Below are positions 18,643 to 28,448 of a stretch of DNA of 64,000 nucleotides, one piece after another; position 1 is the stretch's first letter; each line of letters opens with the position of its first letter. The translations under genes were made by a program, and so were the position numbers. Source of the DNA: Sedimentisphaerales bacterium (GTDB taxonomy: Bacteria; Planctomycetota; Phycisphaerae; Sedimentisphaerales; Anaerobacaceae). Location of the stretch: the NCBI GenBank assembly GCA_016931715.1, contig JAFGEF010000041.1, forward strand, positions 38,966-102,965. The letters are read 5' to 3'. Under the pieces are notes generated by a model. The model searched no databases. It saw nothing but the letters and a program-made list of their open reading frames with translations, and was not told the origin of the DNA.

Positions 18643-19256
18643 GATTTATCACCGCGAGTGCATTCAGCCTGGGAGTATCTGTTTTCGTAAATATTTTTCT
18701 TTTTAAAGACTATAAGGAAAGTAGCCAGCAATATTTTCATATCAGCAAATAATCCTGCATTTTCAACATACTGAATATCAAGCTCTAATTTTTCTTCCTG
18801 TGTTAATTGACCTCTGCCTTTAATCTGAGCCAGTCCGGTCAGACCAGGTTTGACAAGCAAACGTTTCTTTTGCCGCTCATTCCATTCCTTTATTTGCGAC
18901 ACATACAAAGGTCGCGGCCCGACAAGGCTCATATCTCCTTTCAATATATTATAAAATTGCGGAAGTTCATCGAGCGAATATTCCCGCAGAAACGTTCCGA
19001 TTTTTGTTAGCCTGACATCTTCCTCTGATTTTGGGCTTGGTCCAAAGGGTTCTGTATCCTGTTTCATTGTACGGAATTTGTAAAAAACAAAAGTTTTACC
19101 GAGTTTTCCAGCCCTTTCCTGCTTAAAAACCGCCGCTCCTTTACTTTCGAGTCTAATGGCAATCGCTATTATAACCAAAACAGGACAAAGTATTGCAAAT
19201 GCTAATAATGATATTAAAAAATCTAATCCGCGTTTGCAGATATTGAAGAGCTTCAT
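18639..19256 (-). CDS. Initiating sugar-phosphate transferase (bacterial sugar transferase family)
   Basis: 205 residues, the short monotopic form. It has an N-terminal membrane helix (residues about 12-33), then KRGLDFL, FKQERAGKLG, FYKFRTM, LREYSLDELPQFYNILKGDMSLVGPRPLY and KPGLTGLAQIKGRG. These enzymes move a sugar-1-phosphate from UDP-sugar to undecaprenyl phosphate and start glycan assembly. It could prime the polysaccharide made by the 6394-15248 operon, although it is in a separate transcription unit. It overlaps the KamA gene by 4 bp. Confidence 0.93.
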   Translation of the reverse strand: MKLFNICKRGLDFLISLLAFAILCPVLVIIAIAIRLESKGAAVFKQERAGKLGKTFVFYKFRTMKQDTEPFGPSPKSEEDVRLTKIGTFLREYSLDELPQFYNILKGDMSLVGPRPLYVSQIKEWNERQKKRLLVKPGLTGLAQIKGRGQLTQEEKLELDIQYVENAGLFADMKILLATFLIVFKKKNIYENRYSQAECTRGDKS

Positions 19257-19365
19257 ATCTTAAGTTTAATTCCTATATACCTTTATGTCAAGAAAAGAAA
19301 AATGTTTGTAAAAACAAAAATCCGAGTTCTAAAGAATATATCGGTAAATTAAACATTATCATCTG

Positions 19366-19938
19366 CTAAGCATTTTGGGCGGCGGGTTTTATTTTATGCT
19401 TCATCCATGGACATGAGTCTTTTTGCGGACATTCTTTGCAGCCGTGTTTAGTTGAAACTAAAGGTAATATAACAAATGCATCTATAGCAAAGATGATAAG
19501 CAATATCAAAAGCAGCCAGGAAAAGCGACCAACAACGGCAGGAAGTCCCGCCAATAATGGAATAAACCACAATGGTACAATCACGGGAATATGCCTTTTG
19601 AATTTGTCTGAAAAACATTCGACACGGCTTTTTTTACGAAACCTGGAAGCAATCCGGCCGTATCCACAGGGACATGACCTTGTATCCCAGTATCTGCAAT
19701 AGGGACATACGAAAATCATAATCCATACCGCACCCGCTATACCGTACAAAAGATAAGCAAATCCGGCGATTATTCCCCATGATGATTCACTGAAGGCTGT
19801 TATGAAAATTACCATTCCAAGCAATGTCATCACCGCATAAGGAATGTTATCGATGACCTCCTGTATCGGAGTATATTCAGGCATGATTTGTTTGTTTGTA
19901 TCCTGCACCTGTGTTCTTGTATCTTCTGACACTATCAC
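19366..19938 (-). CDS. Cys-rich membrane protein of unknown function
   Basis: 190 residues from a GTG with AGGAAAG upstream. It has four hydrophobic segments (two near residues 33-80, two near 110-155). Cysteine groups flank the membrane parts: CPYCRYWDTRSCPCGYG after the second helix, and CKECPQKDSCPW near the C-terminus. Both look like metal or Fe-S ligands on the same side of the membrane. It lies 65 bp downstream of a beta-propeller gene and closes the redox operon, so a role in electron transfer or cofactor handling is possible. No named family was recognised. Confidence 0.65.
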   Translation of the reverse strand: MIVSEDTRTQVQDTNKQIMPEYTPIQEVIDNIPYAVMTLLGMVIFITAFSESSWGIIAGFAYLLYGIAGAVWIMIFVCPYCRYWDTRSCPCGYGRIASRFRKKSRVECFSDKFKRHIPVIVPLWFIPLLAGLPAVVGRFSWLLLILLIIFAIDAFVILPLVSTKHGCKECPQKDSCPWMKHKIKPAAQNA

Positions 19939-20003
19939 TCTACTTACTTTCCTCTTATCTTTGATATTTTTTTTATGCTGAATACGGCAGCGGAAAGAAC
20001 AAA

Positions 20004-21302
20004 TTACTTTGCTTTTACATTATAAACCATTAAAACATCAGCATATCTTAAATAGAGCTTGCCGTCAACAATAACAGGATGAGCCCATGCAGTTCCGGTT
20101 GCACCCGGCCGCTCGGGTGGTGTAAAAGTACCTTTAACAACATATTTTTCAGGATTCGCCTCAACAAGCACCATTAAATTATTTTCGTAACGAAAATATA
20201 TGCGACCATCGGCATACAGAACTCCCGCCGAACCCTGGCCAGGCTGGTTTTCCTGCCACATTACTTTTCCGGTTTTCATCTCGATACAGGTCGGTTTGCT
20301 CTGGTTATTCCCGTGCCCGCCGTAAATATAATCTCCAGCTTTAACCATGCAGCCGTGATGATTCTGAAAAACTTTACCTTCAAGGAAATAAACTTCATCC
20401 ATTTTTACTCCGTTGTTTTCCGGATTGAGTTTTAGCAGGGCTGCGCCGGTATTGTAGCCTGACGCACAAAAAACGTAATCTCCGTTAACAATCGGAATCG
20501 GTATGGTAGCAGCCCTGTTTGCGATTTTATTGTATCCCCAGAGGAACTTACCATCAGGCGATACACTGATTAATCCTTTACCGATCATTTTGATGTACTG
20601 CTTCATGCCGCCGCCGCTGCTGATAATGATCGAGGAATAACCGGCGTCATCTTTACCGTTTGTTCCGATATCAGGCATTGAGCATTTCCAGATTGTATCA
20701 CCTGTCTTTTTATTTAATGCTACTATTACAGCATCCTGCCCGCCGGGAGTGCATAAAACCTTGTCTCCGTCTATAAGAGGAGATTCACTAAACTTCCATG
20801 TGGGGTTTTTCCCATTGAAGTCCTTCTCCAGATGTTTTCTCCAGATAATTCCCCCCTTATCTGCATCCAGGCATACCACATCACCGGAAGTGCCTATTGC
20901 ATATACAAAACCGTCATCGTAAGCAGGTATGCATCGGGGACCTCCTCTTTCATCTTTATGTATGGGACCAATTTTGGTCGTCCAAATTTTCTTATGTGTT
21001 TCCAAATCAACTGCGATTACGCATTGCGCATCTTCATTATCAATTCTCAGGTCACCCATCGTGAAGAGCTTTCCATTCGATATTGAAACGCTGGAATAGC
21101 CTGCTCCGAGACCGGGTACCTCCCATAATAGTTCAGGGCCTCCCTCAGGCCAGCTTTGGAGCAGCCCTGTTTCTTTGCAAATCGCATCGCCGTCAGGTCC
21201 CCGCCATTGGGGCCAGTCACCTGCGGCTGCAACTCCTGTAATAAAACTGATAAATAAAATGAGAACTATTCGGCTGCTTTTCACAAGTTGTATTTTCTTC
21301 AT
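20004..21302 (-). CDS. Secreted PQQ-like beta-propeller protein
   Basis: 432 residues with a signal peptide ending near VAAAG (residues 26-29). The mature protein opens with DWPQWRGPDGDAI and then repeats of about 45 residues of the PQQ/YVTN beta-propeller type ('G.VY.......A.D..TG...W'). Such domains in planctomycetes are widely annotated as PQQ-binding-like, but cofactor binding is unproven and many act as protein scaffolds like BamB. It is paralogous to the next gene and to the membrane-anchored propeller upstream in the same operon. SD AAAGGAAAG precedes the ATG. Confidence 0.9.
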   Translation of the reverse strand: MKKIQLVKSSRIVLILFISFITGVAAAGDWPQWRGPDGDAICKETGLLQSWPEGGPELLWEVPGLGAGYSSVSISNGKLFTMGDLRIDNEDAQCVIAVDLETHKKIWTTKIGPIHKDERGGPRCIPAYDDGFVYAIGTSGDVVCLDADKGGIIWRKHLEKDFNGKNPTWKFSESPLIDGDKVLCTPGGQDAVIVALNKKTGDTIWKCSMPDIGTNGKDDAGYSSIIISSGGGMKQYIKMIGKGLISVSPDGKFLWGYNKIANRAATIPIPIVNGDYVFCASGYNTGAALLKLNPENNGVKMDEVYFLEGKVFQNHHGCMVKAGDYIYGGHGNNQSKPTCIEMKTGKVMWQENQPGQGSAGVLYADGRIYFRYENNLMVLVEANPEKYVVKGTFTPPERPGATGTAWAHPVIVDGKLYLRYADVLMVYNVKAK

Positions 21303-21374
21303 TAGAACTTTCCTTTTACTTAGTTCTGACTTCTTTCAAGAGTTTTGCAAAAATTCAATTCTTTCTTAAAAAAA

Positions 21375-22634
21375 TTATTCAATACTTACATCCACACAAA
21401 CAAATTTTCCTGCTGTATTACGTGCATAAATTCTGCCATTGGCAAGAACAGGAACAGTCCAGCATTTATATTCGAGTATTTGCTTCGACGCTAATTCCTT
21501 AAAACTGTCAGGTGAAGCATGGGCAATTATTAATTTGCCATCTTCGCTGAGAATAATCAGTTTTCCATTAGCGAGCATAAGCGAGCCGGTTCCCATTCCT
21601 CCCTGAGTCCATCTTACTTTACCTGTATCGAGTTCCATACATTTCAGACTGCCATTGCCTGTTCGTCCTCCCATCCCTATTTGGCCGTCAAAGCCATAAA
21701 GATCACCTCTCCACAAAACCGCACTGTTGAGTTGATTGCTCATATTCTTGTTTCGATAAACTTCTTCAGGTTTGCCTGATTTTAATCCGTAAAGCACACC
21801 ACCAGCGTTATATCCCGTAGAAACAAACATTTTTCTGCCTGAAACAATTACATCGGTTGCATTAATCTCCGAACGTGTCTCCCAGGGAATCTGCCAGAGA
21901 ACCTGGCCTGTCGAAACATCCAGGCCGATAAATTCTTTGGCAACAAGCATTACCAGGCTCTTCTTGCCATCCAAATCAAAGGGAACCGCAGTTGCATACG
22001 CACCTGTGCCCGGGCCGTTCTGCCATTTGATACTGCCGTCTGCTTTGTTCAACGCGAGCCCTCTCACACCTGCATTAAGAATAACAAGATTGTCTATTAT
22101 CAGAGGCGAACTGGCAAAATGCCATTGCGGAGGTGTGCACTTCCACTCTTCCTGAACATTTTTCTGCCAGACAATCTCACCAGAGGCAGCATCGAAACGA
22201 ATAATATCACCTTTCTTGCTGAAAGTATAAACTGCGTCACCATCAACAGTAGGAGTTGAACAGGGACCTCCCTCGTGCAGATTATTGAACAAAGGACAAT
22301 CGTAAGATTTCTTCCATATTTCCCCGCCTGTCACGGCATCGAAGCAATAGACATAATCTTTTCCATCGATATTTCCCATAGTGTATGCTTTACCTTTGCT
22401 TACGGTAATTGAGGAAAATCCTGTTCCGATAGATTTTTCCCAAAGCACTTTCGGTCCATCCTCCGGCCAGGTTGTCTGCCATCCGATTTCTCTTGAAATT
22501 CCGTTATACTCAGGACCTCGCCAATTGGGCCAATCCTCTGCTATAGCTGCTGTGTTAATAATTGAAATTATGCCTGAAATAAGAAAAAAACACAAAAAAC
22601 GCGATTTGCTTGTAATTAATTGTTCTGTATTCAT
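21375..22634 (-). CDS. Secreted PQQ-like beta-propeller protein (second copy)
   Basis: 419 residues with a signal peptide (MNTEQLITSKSRFLCFFLISG, cleavage near AIAE). The mature start DWPNWRGPEYNGIS and the following propeller repeats match the downstream neighbour. There are about seven blade-like repeats with W and G spacing as in PF13360-type propellers. SD AGGAGAGAA precedes the ATG. It lies 51 bp after the Fe-S/FAD gene. It is probably a periplasmic partner or scaffold of the redox system rather than a free dehydrogenase, because no catalytic quinoprotein motif was recognised. Confidence 0.9.
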   Translation of the reverse strand: MNTEQLITSKSRFLCFFLISGIISIINTAAIAEDWPNWRGPEYNGISREIGWQTTWPEDGPKVLWEKSIGTGFSSITVSKGKAYTMGNIDGKDYVYCFDAVTGGEIWKKSYDCPLFNNLHEGGPCSTPTVDGDAVYTFSKKGDIIRFDAASGEIVWQKNVQEEWKCTPPQWHFASSPLIIDNLVILNAGVRGLALNKADGSIKWQNGPGTGAYATAVPFDLDGKKSLVMLVAKEFIGLDVSTGQVLWQIPWETRSEINATDVIVSGRKMFVSTGYNAGGVLYGLKSGKPEEVYRNKNMSNQLNSAVLWRGDLYGFDGQIGMGGRTGNGSLKCMELDTGKVRWTQGGMGTGSLMLANGKLIILSEDGKLIIAHASPDSFKELASKQILEYKCWTVPVLANGRIYARNTAGKFVCVDVSIE

Positions 22635-22685
22635 CGTTTCTCTCCTAAAAATGCGGATATAGTATTTCTACACAGAAATACTCCT

Positions 22686-24278
22686 CTAATCTGCATTTTG
22701 TTCATCACCATCTGAAATTTTAAAAGACAATGCACCCGTCGGGCAGGCTTTCACACATTTTTTTGCTGTATTTGTCTGCTGAATAGCTTCTACAATAGAA
22801 CGCTCGAAAGGTATTGCTAATCGTACATTGAAGCCTCGACCGGTGAATGTTAAGCCGATTTTCTCGCCCGCCTTTGCAGTAATTTGAACGCATAAGCCGC
22901 ATTCTATGCACTTGCCAGGCTCAAAAATCAGTTCAGAATGCTCTGTAAGCTGAACAAACGAACGATTTTTGCCTTTATATTGACTGATTTTTGCATCGTA
23001 TTGGCCTGAGTATTTTCGTAACTTGCAGCTTACAGGTTTCCTGCAATCGCAATGCAGGCAGCGTATTGCTTCTTTTATGGCTTCGTCATTTGTGAAACCA
23101 TTTTCATTTCGAGCCGGTTCGATTCTCGAGTCCTTACTGTGACCTGCAACGAATTTTTCTAATTCTTCAGGGCTTAACTTCCCGATTCGTGTATTGAATG
23201 AATTTGCTCGTCCGGTTACTTTTTCACCTGATAAATACTGGCTTATAGCGGCACAGGCTTCTTTGCCATCTGCCACTGCACGGACTGTCAGTTTCCTCTT
23301 GCGAACAGCGTCACCACCTGCGAAAACTCCGGGCAGATTTGTCTGATAAGTCTGGCTATCTGCGTCAATTGCATCAACTTTGATTTTCAAGCCCATGAAG
23401 CTGGTTTGGTTTTTTGGGAGCTGTCCGATTGCGACAAAAACTGCATCGAATTCTTTTCGCAGACTTTCAAATGTTACGCTATCACCCACCCGTGTTTTGA
23501 GCCTGAATCTTACACCAAGTTTTTCTATCTGTGAAATTTCAGAATTAAGGATATTTCTGGGCAGCTCTTTTTCCGGAACTCCATATTGCAGCATTCCTCC
23601 CGGTTTTTCGTGGTCATCTAAAATGGTGCAGGCAAATCCATTCTGAGACAAATAATATGCGGCGGCTAATCCCGCCGGACCTGCGCCGATAATCGCTATA
23701 CTTTTGTTTATTTTGGGCTTGCATACAGGTATATAAGATTTTTCAGAAAGCAAATCAACATCAGCAGCAAACCGCTTCAAAAGACAAATCGAAACTCCTT
23801 CGTCATAACCAGACCTTCTGCACGCTTTTTCACATGGTTTGGGACAGATACGCCCCAGCACGGCGGGTAATGCTATGTTTTTTTTCACTGTTGCGATTGC
23901 TTTGTCAAGTCTTCCTTCAGAAATTTGACGAATCATCAGAGGAATATTCATATGCGCCGGGCAGGCTGTCTGACATGGTCCCATGCAGTCGCCCAAATGG
24001 TCGCTCAGGAGCAATTCCAGAGCCGCTTTGCGCGCTAAGTCAATTTCCTCCGAACGTGTATGCACAACCATTCCATCTTCTGCAATAGCCGCGCATGATG
24101 GCACAAAATTCGCCTTGCCCTCGACTTTAACTACGCAAATCATACAGCTTGTGGAAGGTTTGCAGCCTTTCAGGAAGCACATAGTCGGAATCTCGATACC
24201 GATTTTTTCTGCCGCTTCGAGAATCGTCCGGCCTTCACTTACTTCCACTTTGCGATTATCTATTGTCAGTACAGGCAT
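22686..24278 (-). CDS. [2Fe-2S]/FAD/[4Fe-4S] oxidoreductase (NuoG N-terminus plus GltD-like fusion)
   Basis: 530 residues. Residues 1-75 form a plant-type [2Fe-2S] ferredoxin with Cys 34, 45, 48 and 62, as at the front of NuoG and HydA. A GltD-like Fe-S region follows (CMGPCQTACP near 98-106, CPKPCEKACR near 145-153), then an FAD-binding GAGPAG at 198-203 and a second nucleotide site with FAGGDAV. The C-terminus has CIECGLC and CVKACPTGAL, an incomplete-looking ferredoxin. It starts 1 bp after the NuoF-type gene and is probably its electron partner, passing electrons between NAD(P)H, FAD and Fe-S centres in the cytoplasm. Confidence 0.88.
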   Translation of the reverse strand: MPVLTIDNRKVEVSEGRTILEAAEKIGIEIPTMCFLKGCKPSTSCMICVVKVEGKANFVPSCAAIAEDGMVVHTRSEEIDLARKAALELLLSDHLGDCMGPCQTACPAHMNIPLMIRQISEGRLDKAIATVKKNIALPAVLGRICPKPCEKACRRSGYDEGVSICLLKRFAADVDLLSEKSYIPVCKPKINKSIAIIGAGPAGLAAAYYLSQNGFACTILDDHEKPGGMLQYGVPEKELPRNILNSEISQIEKLGVRFRLKTRVGDSVTFESLRKEFDAVFVAIGQLPKNQTSFMGLKIKVDAIDADSQTYQTNLPGVFAGGDAVRKRKLTVRAVADGKEACAAISQYLSGEKVTGRANSFNTRIGKLSPEELEKFVAGHSKDSRIEPARNENGFTNDEAIKEAIRCLHCDCRKPVSCKLRKYSGQYDAKISQYKGKNRSFVQLTEHSELIFEPGKCIECGLCVQITAKAGEKIGLTFTGRGFNVRLAIPFERSIVEAIQQTNTAKKCVKACPTGALSFKISDGDEQNAD

Positions 24279-24279
24279 T

Positions 24280-26640
24280 TTATTGAACCTTTATCGCTTC
24301 AGCAGGGCAAATGTTTTTGCATGTCCCGCAGCGAATACATTTTTCAGCATCTATTTCATGTTTCTGGTAAGGCGTCATTGCGATAGCTTCGACGGGACAA
24401 TGCTGAGCGCATAATGTGCAGCCGATGCAGTCGTCAGTCACTGAGTATGTAATCAGCGCTTTGCACTTTGCAGCCGGACAGCGTTTTTCGATATGAGCCT
24501 CATATTCATCACGGAAATATTTTATCGTCGATAGCACAGGATTCGGAGCCGTTTTACCAAGACCGCACAGACTCGAATTTTGAACTATCCGCGCGAGGTT
24601 TTCAAGGTCATCAATATCAGATTTCTTTCCTTCACCAGCGCATAATCTTTCTAAAATATCGAGCATGCGTCTTGTACCAATGCGGCAGAAGGTGCACTTG
24701 CCGCAGGACTGGTTCTGTGTGAACTCCAGAAAATATCTTGCTATATCGACCATGCAGTCTGTCTCGTCAAGAGCAACCATTCCGCCTGAACCCATCATAG
24801 CGCCAACATCTTTCAATGTTTCGTAATCTACGGAAGTGTGCGCCAGATGCTCCGGCACACAGCCTCCAGAAGGTCCTCCAATTTGAACAGCTTTAAGTTT
24901 CAGTCCGCCTGAGATGCCGCCCCCGATGTCTTCTATAATCTGGCGGATAGAGATGCCCATCGGCACTTCGATTAGACCGCCATTTGCGATTTTACCTGCA
25001 AGCGCGAATACTTTTGTACCTTTACTGCGGCCTACCCCGAATTTGGCGAAAGCCTGCGCTCCATTACGAATAATCCATGGCACTACACAATATGTCTCGA
25101 CATTATTAATAAGAGTAGGTTTTCCCCATAGGCCGCTTATTGCAGGATATGGAGGACGATATCGAGGCATACCCCTGTGCCCTTCAATGCTTTCCATCAG
25201 CGCGGTTTCTTCGCCGCAGACAAACGCACCTGCGCCGACCGCAATTTTAAGGTTTAACGAAAATCCGCTCTGCAGAATATTGTTACCCAGAAAACCTCGC
25301 TGTTTGCAATTTTCAATCGCATTTCTAATTCTCTCAAGTGCAAGGGGATATTCTGCCCGAATATAAAGATAGCCCTCATCTGCACCAACACAATACGCGG
25401 CTATAATCATCCCTTCGATAATCCGATAGGGATAGGACTCCATAAGCATTCTGTCCATAAATGCGCCGGGGTCACCTTCATCACCATTGCAGACAATATA
25501 TTTCCTGCCGTCCGACGGAGCTTTTTTTACTGCCATCCATTTCAAGTGCGTTGGAAAACCTGCGCCTCCTCTGCCGCGAAGGCCGCTTTGCTCAATTTGT
25601 GAAATGATTTTTTCAGGCTCAAGCTCGCTGAAACATTTTTGTAATGCCTTGAATCCATCTTTTGAGAGATAGTCGTCAATATCGACAGGATCGATTTTCC
25701 CGCCATGCTCGGTTGCGATGTGAACCTGTTTATCGAGAAAATCAGCGACCGGTTCATCACGGACATTTATCGTATAGCGTGTTACCGGCTCCCTCTGCTT
25801 ATCTGTAAGAACTCTGTCAAGAAGCATGGAAGTCGAATCAAGCAGCTTTCTGCCATGTCCGACCTTGAAATGTTTCTTTATTATAGCTTTTGCATCTTCA
25901 GGCTGTACTCTGGCGTAAAGAAAAGATTTGTTATCAGGAAGAACAATTTCAAGCAGCGGCGTCTGGAAGCACATGCCCACACATCCGACACGTTTGATGG
26001 CAGCCTTAATCCCGGTTTCATCCAGCGCCTGTTCGAGCGCTTCTCGCAGTTTTGCACTGCCGCGAGCCACACAGCACGAACCAAGCCCAAGCCGAATTTC
26101 ACCGCTAAAATCTTCCCTTTTTTTATTGATTTTTTGTTTCGTTTTGCCTTTTTGCAAGGCTTTTGCCTGCTCGTATTTAAGGTAATCACTGATAACGCCC
26201 GGAACTGTTTCAGCAGTCAGATGGCCATATGTCACTTGTCCTATTTGTACGGCAGGAGCCAATGTACAGCATCCGAGACAGGCAATTTTTTCAACGGTGA
26301 ACAATTTCTGCGGATCTGTATCTTCGCCTTCCGGTATTTTCAGATGACGCATAAACGCATCATAGACTTTATCACTGCCCTTTACATGGCAGGCGGTCCC
26401 TACGCATACATGAATTATATGACTGCCTGCGGGTTTGTGACGAAACTGGTCGTAGAAAGTCGATACACCTGCGATTGAGGCGGGAGTAATCTGTGTCAAT
26501 TCGCAAATTCTTTCGAGAGCTTCCCTGGGCAAATAGCCATAATGTCCCTGTATTGCCTGGAGCAGTTCGAGCACTTTCTCGCCGCCTTTGCCGATTCGTT
26601 CTACAACCTCATCTACAAATGTCAAATCTACGTTTTCCAT
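24280..26640 (-). CDS. NuoE-NuoF-ferredoxin fusion, NADH-linked diaphorase subunit
   Basis: 786 residues. Residues 1-155 are NuoE-like with a [2Fe-2S] site (Cys 79, 84, 121, 125). Residues about 180-260 form a second thioredoxin-like ferredoxin (Cys 189/190, 220, 224). The NuoF core follows: GRGGAGFP at 356-363 and CNGDEGDPGAF for FMN and NADH, an SLBB-like part, and [4Fe-4S] ligands Cys 646, 649, 652 and 692. Two [4Fe-4S] ferredoxin motifs end the protein (738-748 and 768-778). This resembles HydB of electron-bifurcating hydrogenases, but no hydrogenase gene is present. Its ATG overlaps the stop of the upstream propeller gene. Confidence 0.92.
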   Translation of the reverse strand: MENVDLTFVDEVVERIGKGGEKVLELLQAIQGHYGYLPREALERICELTQITPASIAGVSTFYDQFRHKPAGSHIIHVCVGTACHVKGSDKVYDAFMRHLKIPEGEDTDPQKLFTVEKIACLGCCTLAPAVQIGQVTYGHLTAETVPGVISDYLKYEQAKALQKGKTKQKINKKREDFSGEIRLGLGSCCVARGSAKLREALEQALDETGIKAAIKRVGCVGMCFQTPLLEIVLPDNKSFLYARVQPEDAKAIIKKHFKVGHGRKLLDSTSMLLDRVLTDKQREPVTRYTINVRDEPVADFLDKQVHIATEHGGKIDPVDIDDYLSKDGFKALQKCFSELEPEKIISQIEQSGLRGRGGAGFPTHLKWMAVKKAPSDGRKYIVCNGDEGDPGAFMDRMLMESYPYRIIEGMIIAAYCVGADEGYLYIRAEYPLALERIRNAIENCKQRGFLGNNILQSGFSLNLKIAVGAGAFVCGEETALMESIEGHRGMPRYRPPYPAISGLWGKPTLINNVETYCVVPWIIRNGAQAFAKFGVGRSKGTKVFALAGKIANGGLIEVPMGISIRQIIEDIGGGISGGLKLKAVQIGGPSGGCVPEHLAHTSVDYETLKDVGAMMGSGGMVALDETDCMVDIARYFLEFTQNQSCGKCTFCRIGTRRMLDILERLCAGEGKKSDIDDLENLARIVQNSSLCGLGKTAPNPVLSTIKYFRDEYEAHIEKRCPAAKCKALITYSVTDDCIGCTLCAQHCPVEAIAMTPYQKHEIDAEKCIRCGTCKNICPAEAIKVQ

Positions 26641-28448
26641 TAATTCTTATTTTCGATACAATACAGGTTGTGTTCGCCGCGAATGTAAATTCTGCCATCC
26701 GTAAATGACGGCGAAGCATAACATTTTTCGCCAAGCTCGCACTTTTTAATCACTTCATATTCGGGACCGGCTTCAATAATATACATAACACCTTCTTCGC
26801 TGAGCAGGTAAAGCTTATTACCGACCAGACTTGGCGAAGCATTAAAATAGTCCCCGACATCTGCCTCGAACATCTTCTTGCCGTCCGAGGTCTGAAAACA
26901 GCTCAAATATCCATCCATTGTAAGCAGATAAACATATTCACCATTACTGACAGGCGAGCAAATATCCGGTGCATTTTCGTTCAATGACCATGCAATATGC
27001 GTCTTGGTTACGTCACCTCGTCCATCAGGCTTTATTGCAGCCAGCCTGCTGTACGGTTTAATCGCAAATACAAGGCCGCCTGCGTATATAGGCGATGGCG
27101 CGACATCTGTTCCGAGACAATCCGCCCGCCATAATTCTTTGCCGCTTGCGGGATTATATGCGATTACCCAGGGATCAGCGGCTGTTATTAATTGGTAATT
27201 GTCATTGATTTTTACAACAATAGGCGATGACCATGAATTTGGCACGGGTCTGGGTATTTCTCTGATGACACGCGATGTAGCGCCATCGAGGAATATCATC
27301 TTTGATATCTTATCTTTTGCATCACCCTGGTCGAATTGTATTATGAGCCTGTTTTGAAACATAGTTAGCGAAGAGGCGTACCCGTATGCACTATCAGGAA
27401 TTCCAAGGTCTTTTTCCCAAACCTTGCTGCCGAGAAAATCAAAACTCGCGACAATCCCTGTTACGAAAATCGCATAAACCCTCTGGCCATCGGTCGTAAC
27501 CGTAGGAGCTGCAAAACCGGTATCTTCCATAACATCGAAAGGTTCTTCTTCGCTTTTGGCAAACAGGTTCGTGACATCACCCATCCAAAGCGGCGAACCT
27601 GTGTTGGCGTCGAAACAAAAAACACTGAACTCGTTCGGGTCACCTCCGGATAAAAATATTTTGTCATCCCAGACAACAGGTGAATTTCTGCCGGGCAGAG
27701 GGACTTTTGTTTTCCACAGAATATTTTCGCCGGTTTTACCGTTCCATTTGTCGGGAATGTTCGTAAATGCGCTTATACCGAGACCGCCGGGTCCTCGGAA
27801 TCGCGGCCAGTTCCGGGCAATTTCTTCATCAGAAGGAAAAGTGACGCTGCCCTGCTGTTCTTCATGAAATACGATACCAGGTCTTCCTGCAAACAAAACG
27901 GCGCCCAGGACAAGAAATACAAGAGCGCCTGTCGCCGACCACCTGGAGAAAATTGCTTCGCGTATCTGCTCTCCGAGATTATCACCGCCGGCACGAGGAG
28001 CAGGCATTTTCTTCTTTAGTAAACCTGCACATTTAAAACCGGTAAGCATGATAACTGCGCAGCCAAGAAGCAGGTATGAACCTTTACGATTGAAGTCCAT
28101 TCTGCGAAAGATATTCCGTCTGTATTGCAAATCACGCTGGCGGATTTTTTCCAGAAGCTGTTCATCACCCGGCTTGTCCTGAATCTCGGCTTTGAGATTT
28201 ATCAATTCCTGTTCCTGTCTTGCTTCGATTATGCTTGAGCGAACGAAATTCGCAAAAAGAAGTATTAATATGATTATTGAGAACAACGCAACGACAATCG
28301 CGGCGGATATTGCGCTTTTGTACCACTGATTTATGGTATCGTTTTTCCTGTTGTTATCCACGTTTTCTTTCATTTCGTCTCTTATGTTCGATGGGACAAT
28401 ACTCGAAGCATCTTCCACATGCAAAGCAGCTTGCTCTGTCGGCTTCAT
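26640..28448 (-). CDS. Membrane-anchored PQQ-like beta-propeller protein
   Basis: 602 residues from ATG 28448; a TTG at 28481 and an ATG at 28373 are alternatives. It has three predicted TM helices near residues 45-68, 124-139 and 170-188. A charged, coiled-coil-like stretch separates the first two. The C-terminal 390 residues are a PQQ-like propeller beginning NWPRFRGPGGLGIS, a variant of the motif in the two secreted paralogues. With the N-terminus inside, three helices put the propeller in the periplasm. It overlaps the polyferredoxin gene upstream by 95 bp and the NuoE-NuoF gene by one base, so it is tightly coupled to both. Confidence 0.82.
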   Translation of the reverse strand: MKPTEQAALHVEDASSIVPSNIRDEMKENVDNNRKNDTINQWYKSAISAAIVVALFSIIILILLFANFVRSSIIEARQEQELINLKAEIQDKPGDEQLLEKIRQRDLQYRRNIFRRMDFNRKGSYLLLGCAVIMLTGFKCAGLLKKKMPAPRAGGDNLGEQIREAIFSRWSATGALVFLVLGAVLFAGRPGIVFHEEQQGSVTFPSDEEIARNWPRFRGPGGLGISAFTNIPDKWNGKTGENILWKTKVPLPGRNSPVVWDDKIFLSGGDPNEFSVFCFDANTGSPLWMGDVTNLFAKSEEEPFDVMEDTGFAAPTVTTDGQRVYAIFVTGIVASFDFLGSKVWEKDLGIPDSAYGYASSLTMFQNRLIIQFDQGDAKDKISKMIFLDGATSRVIREIPRPVPNSWSSPIVVKINDNYQLITAADPWVIAYNPASGKELWRADCLGTDVAPSPIYAGGLVFAIKPYSRLAAIKPDGRGDVTKTHIAWSLNENAPDICSPVSNGEYVYLLTMDGYLSCFQTSDGKKMFEADVGDYFNASPSLVGNKLYLLSEEGVMYIIEAGPEYEVIKKCELGEKCYASPSFTDGRIYIRGEHNLYCIENKN

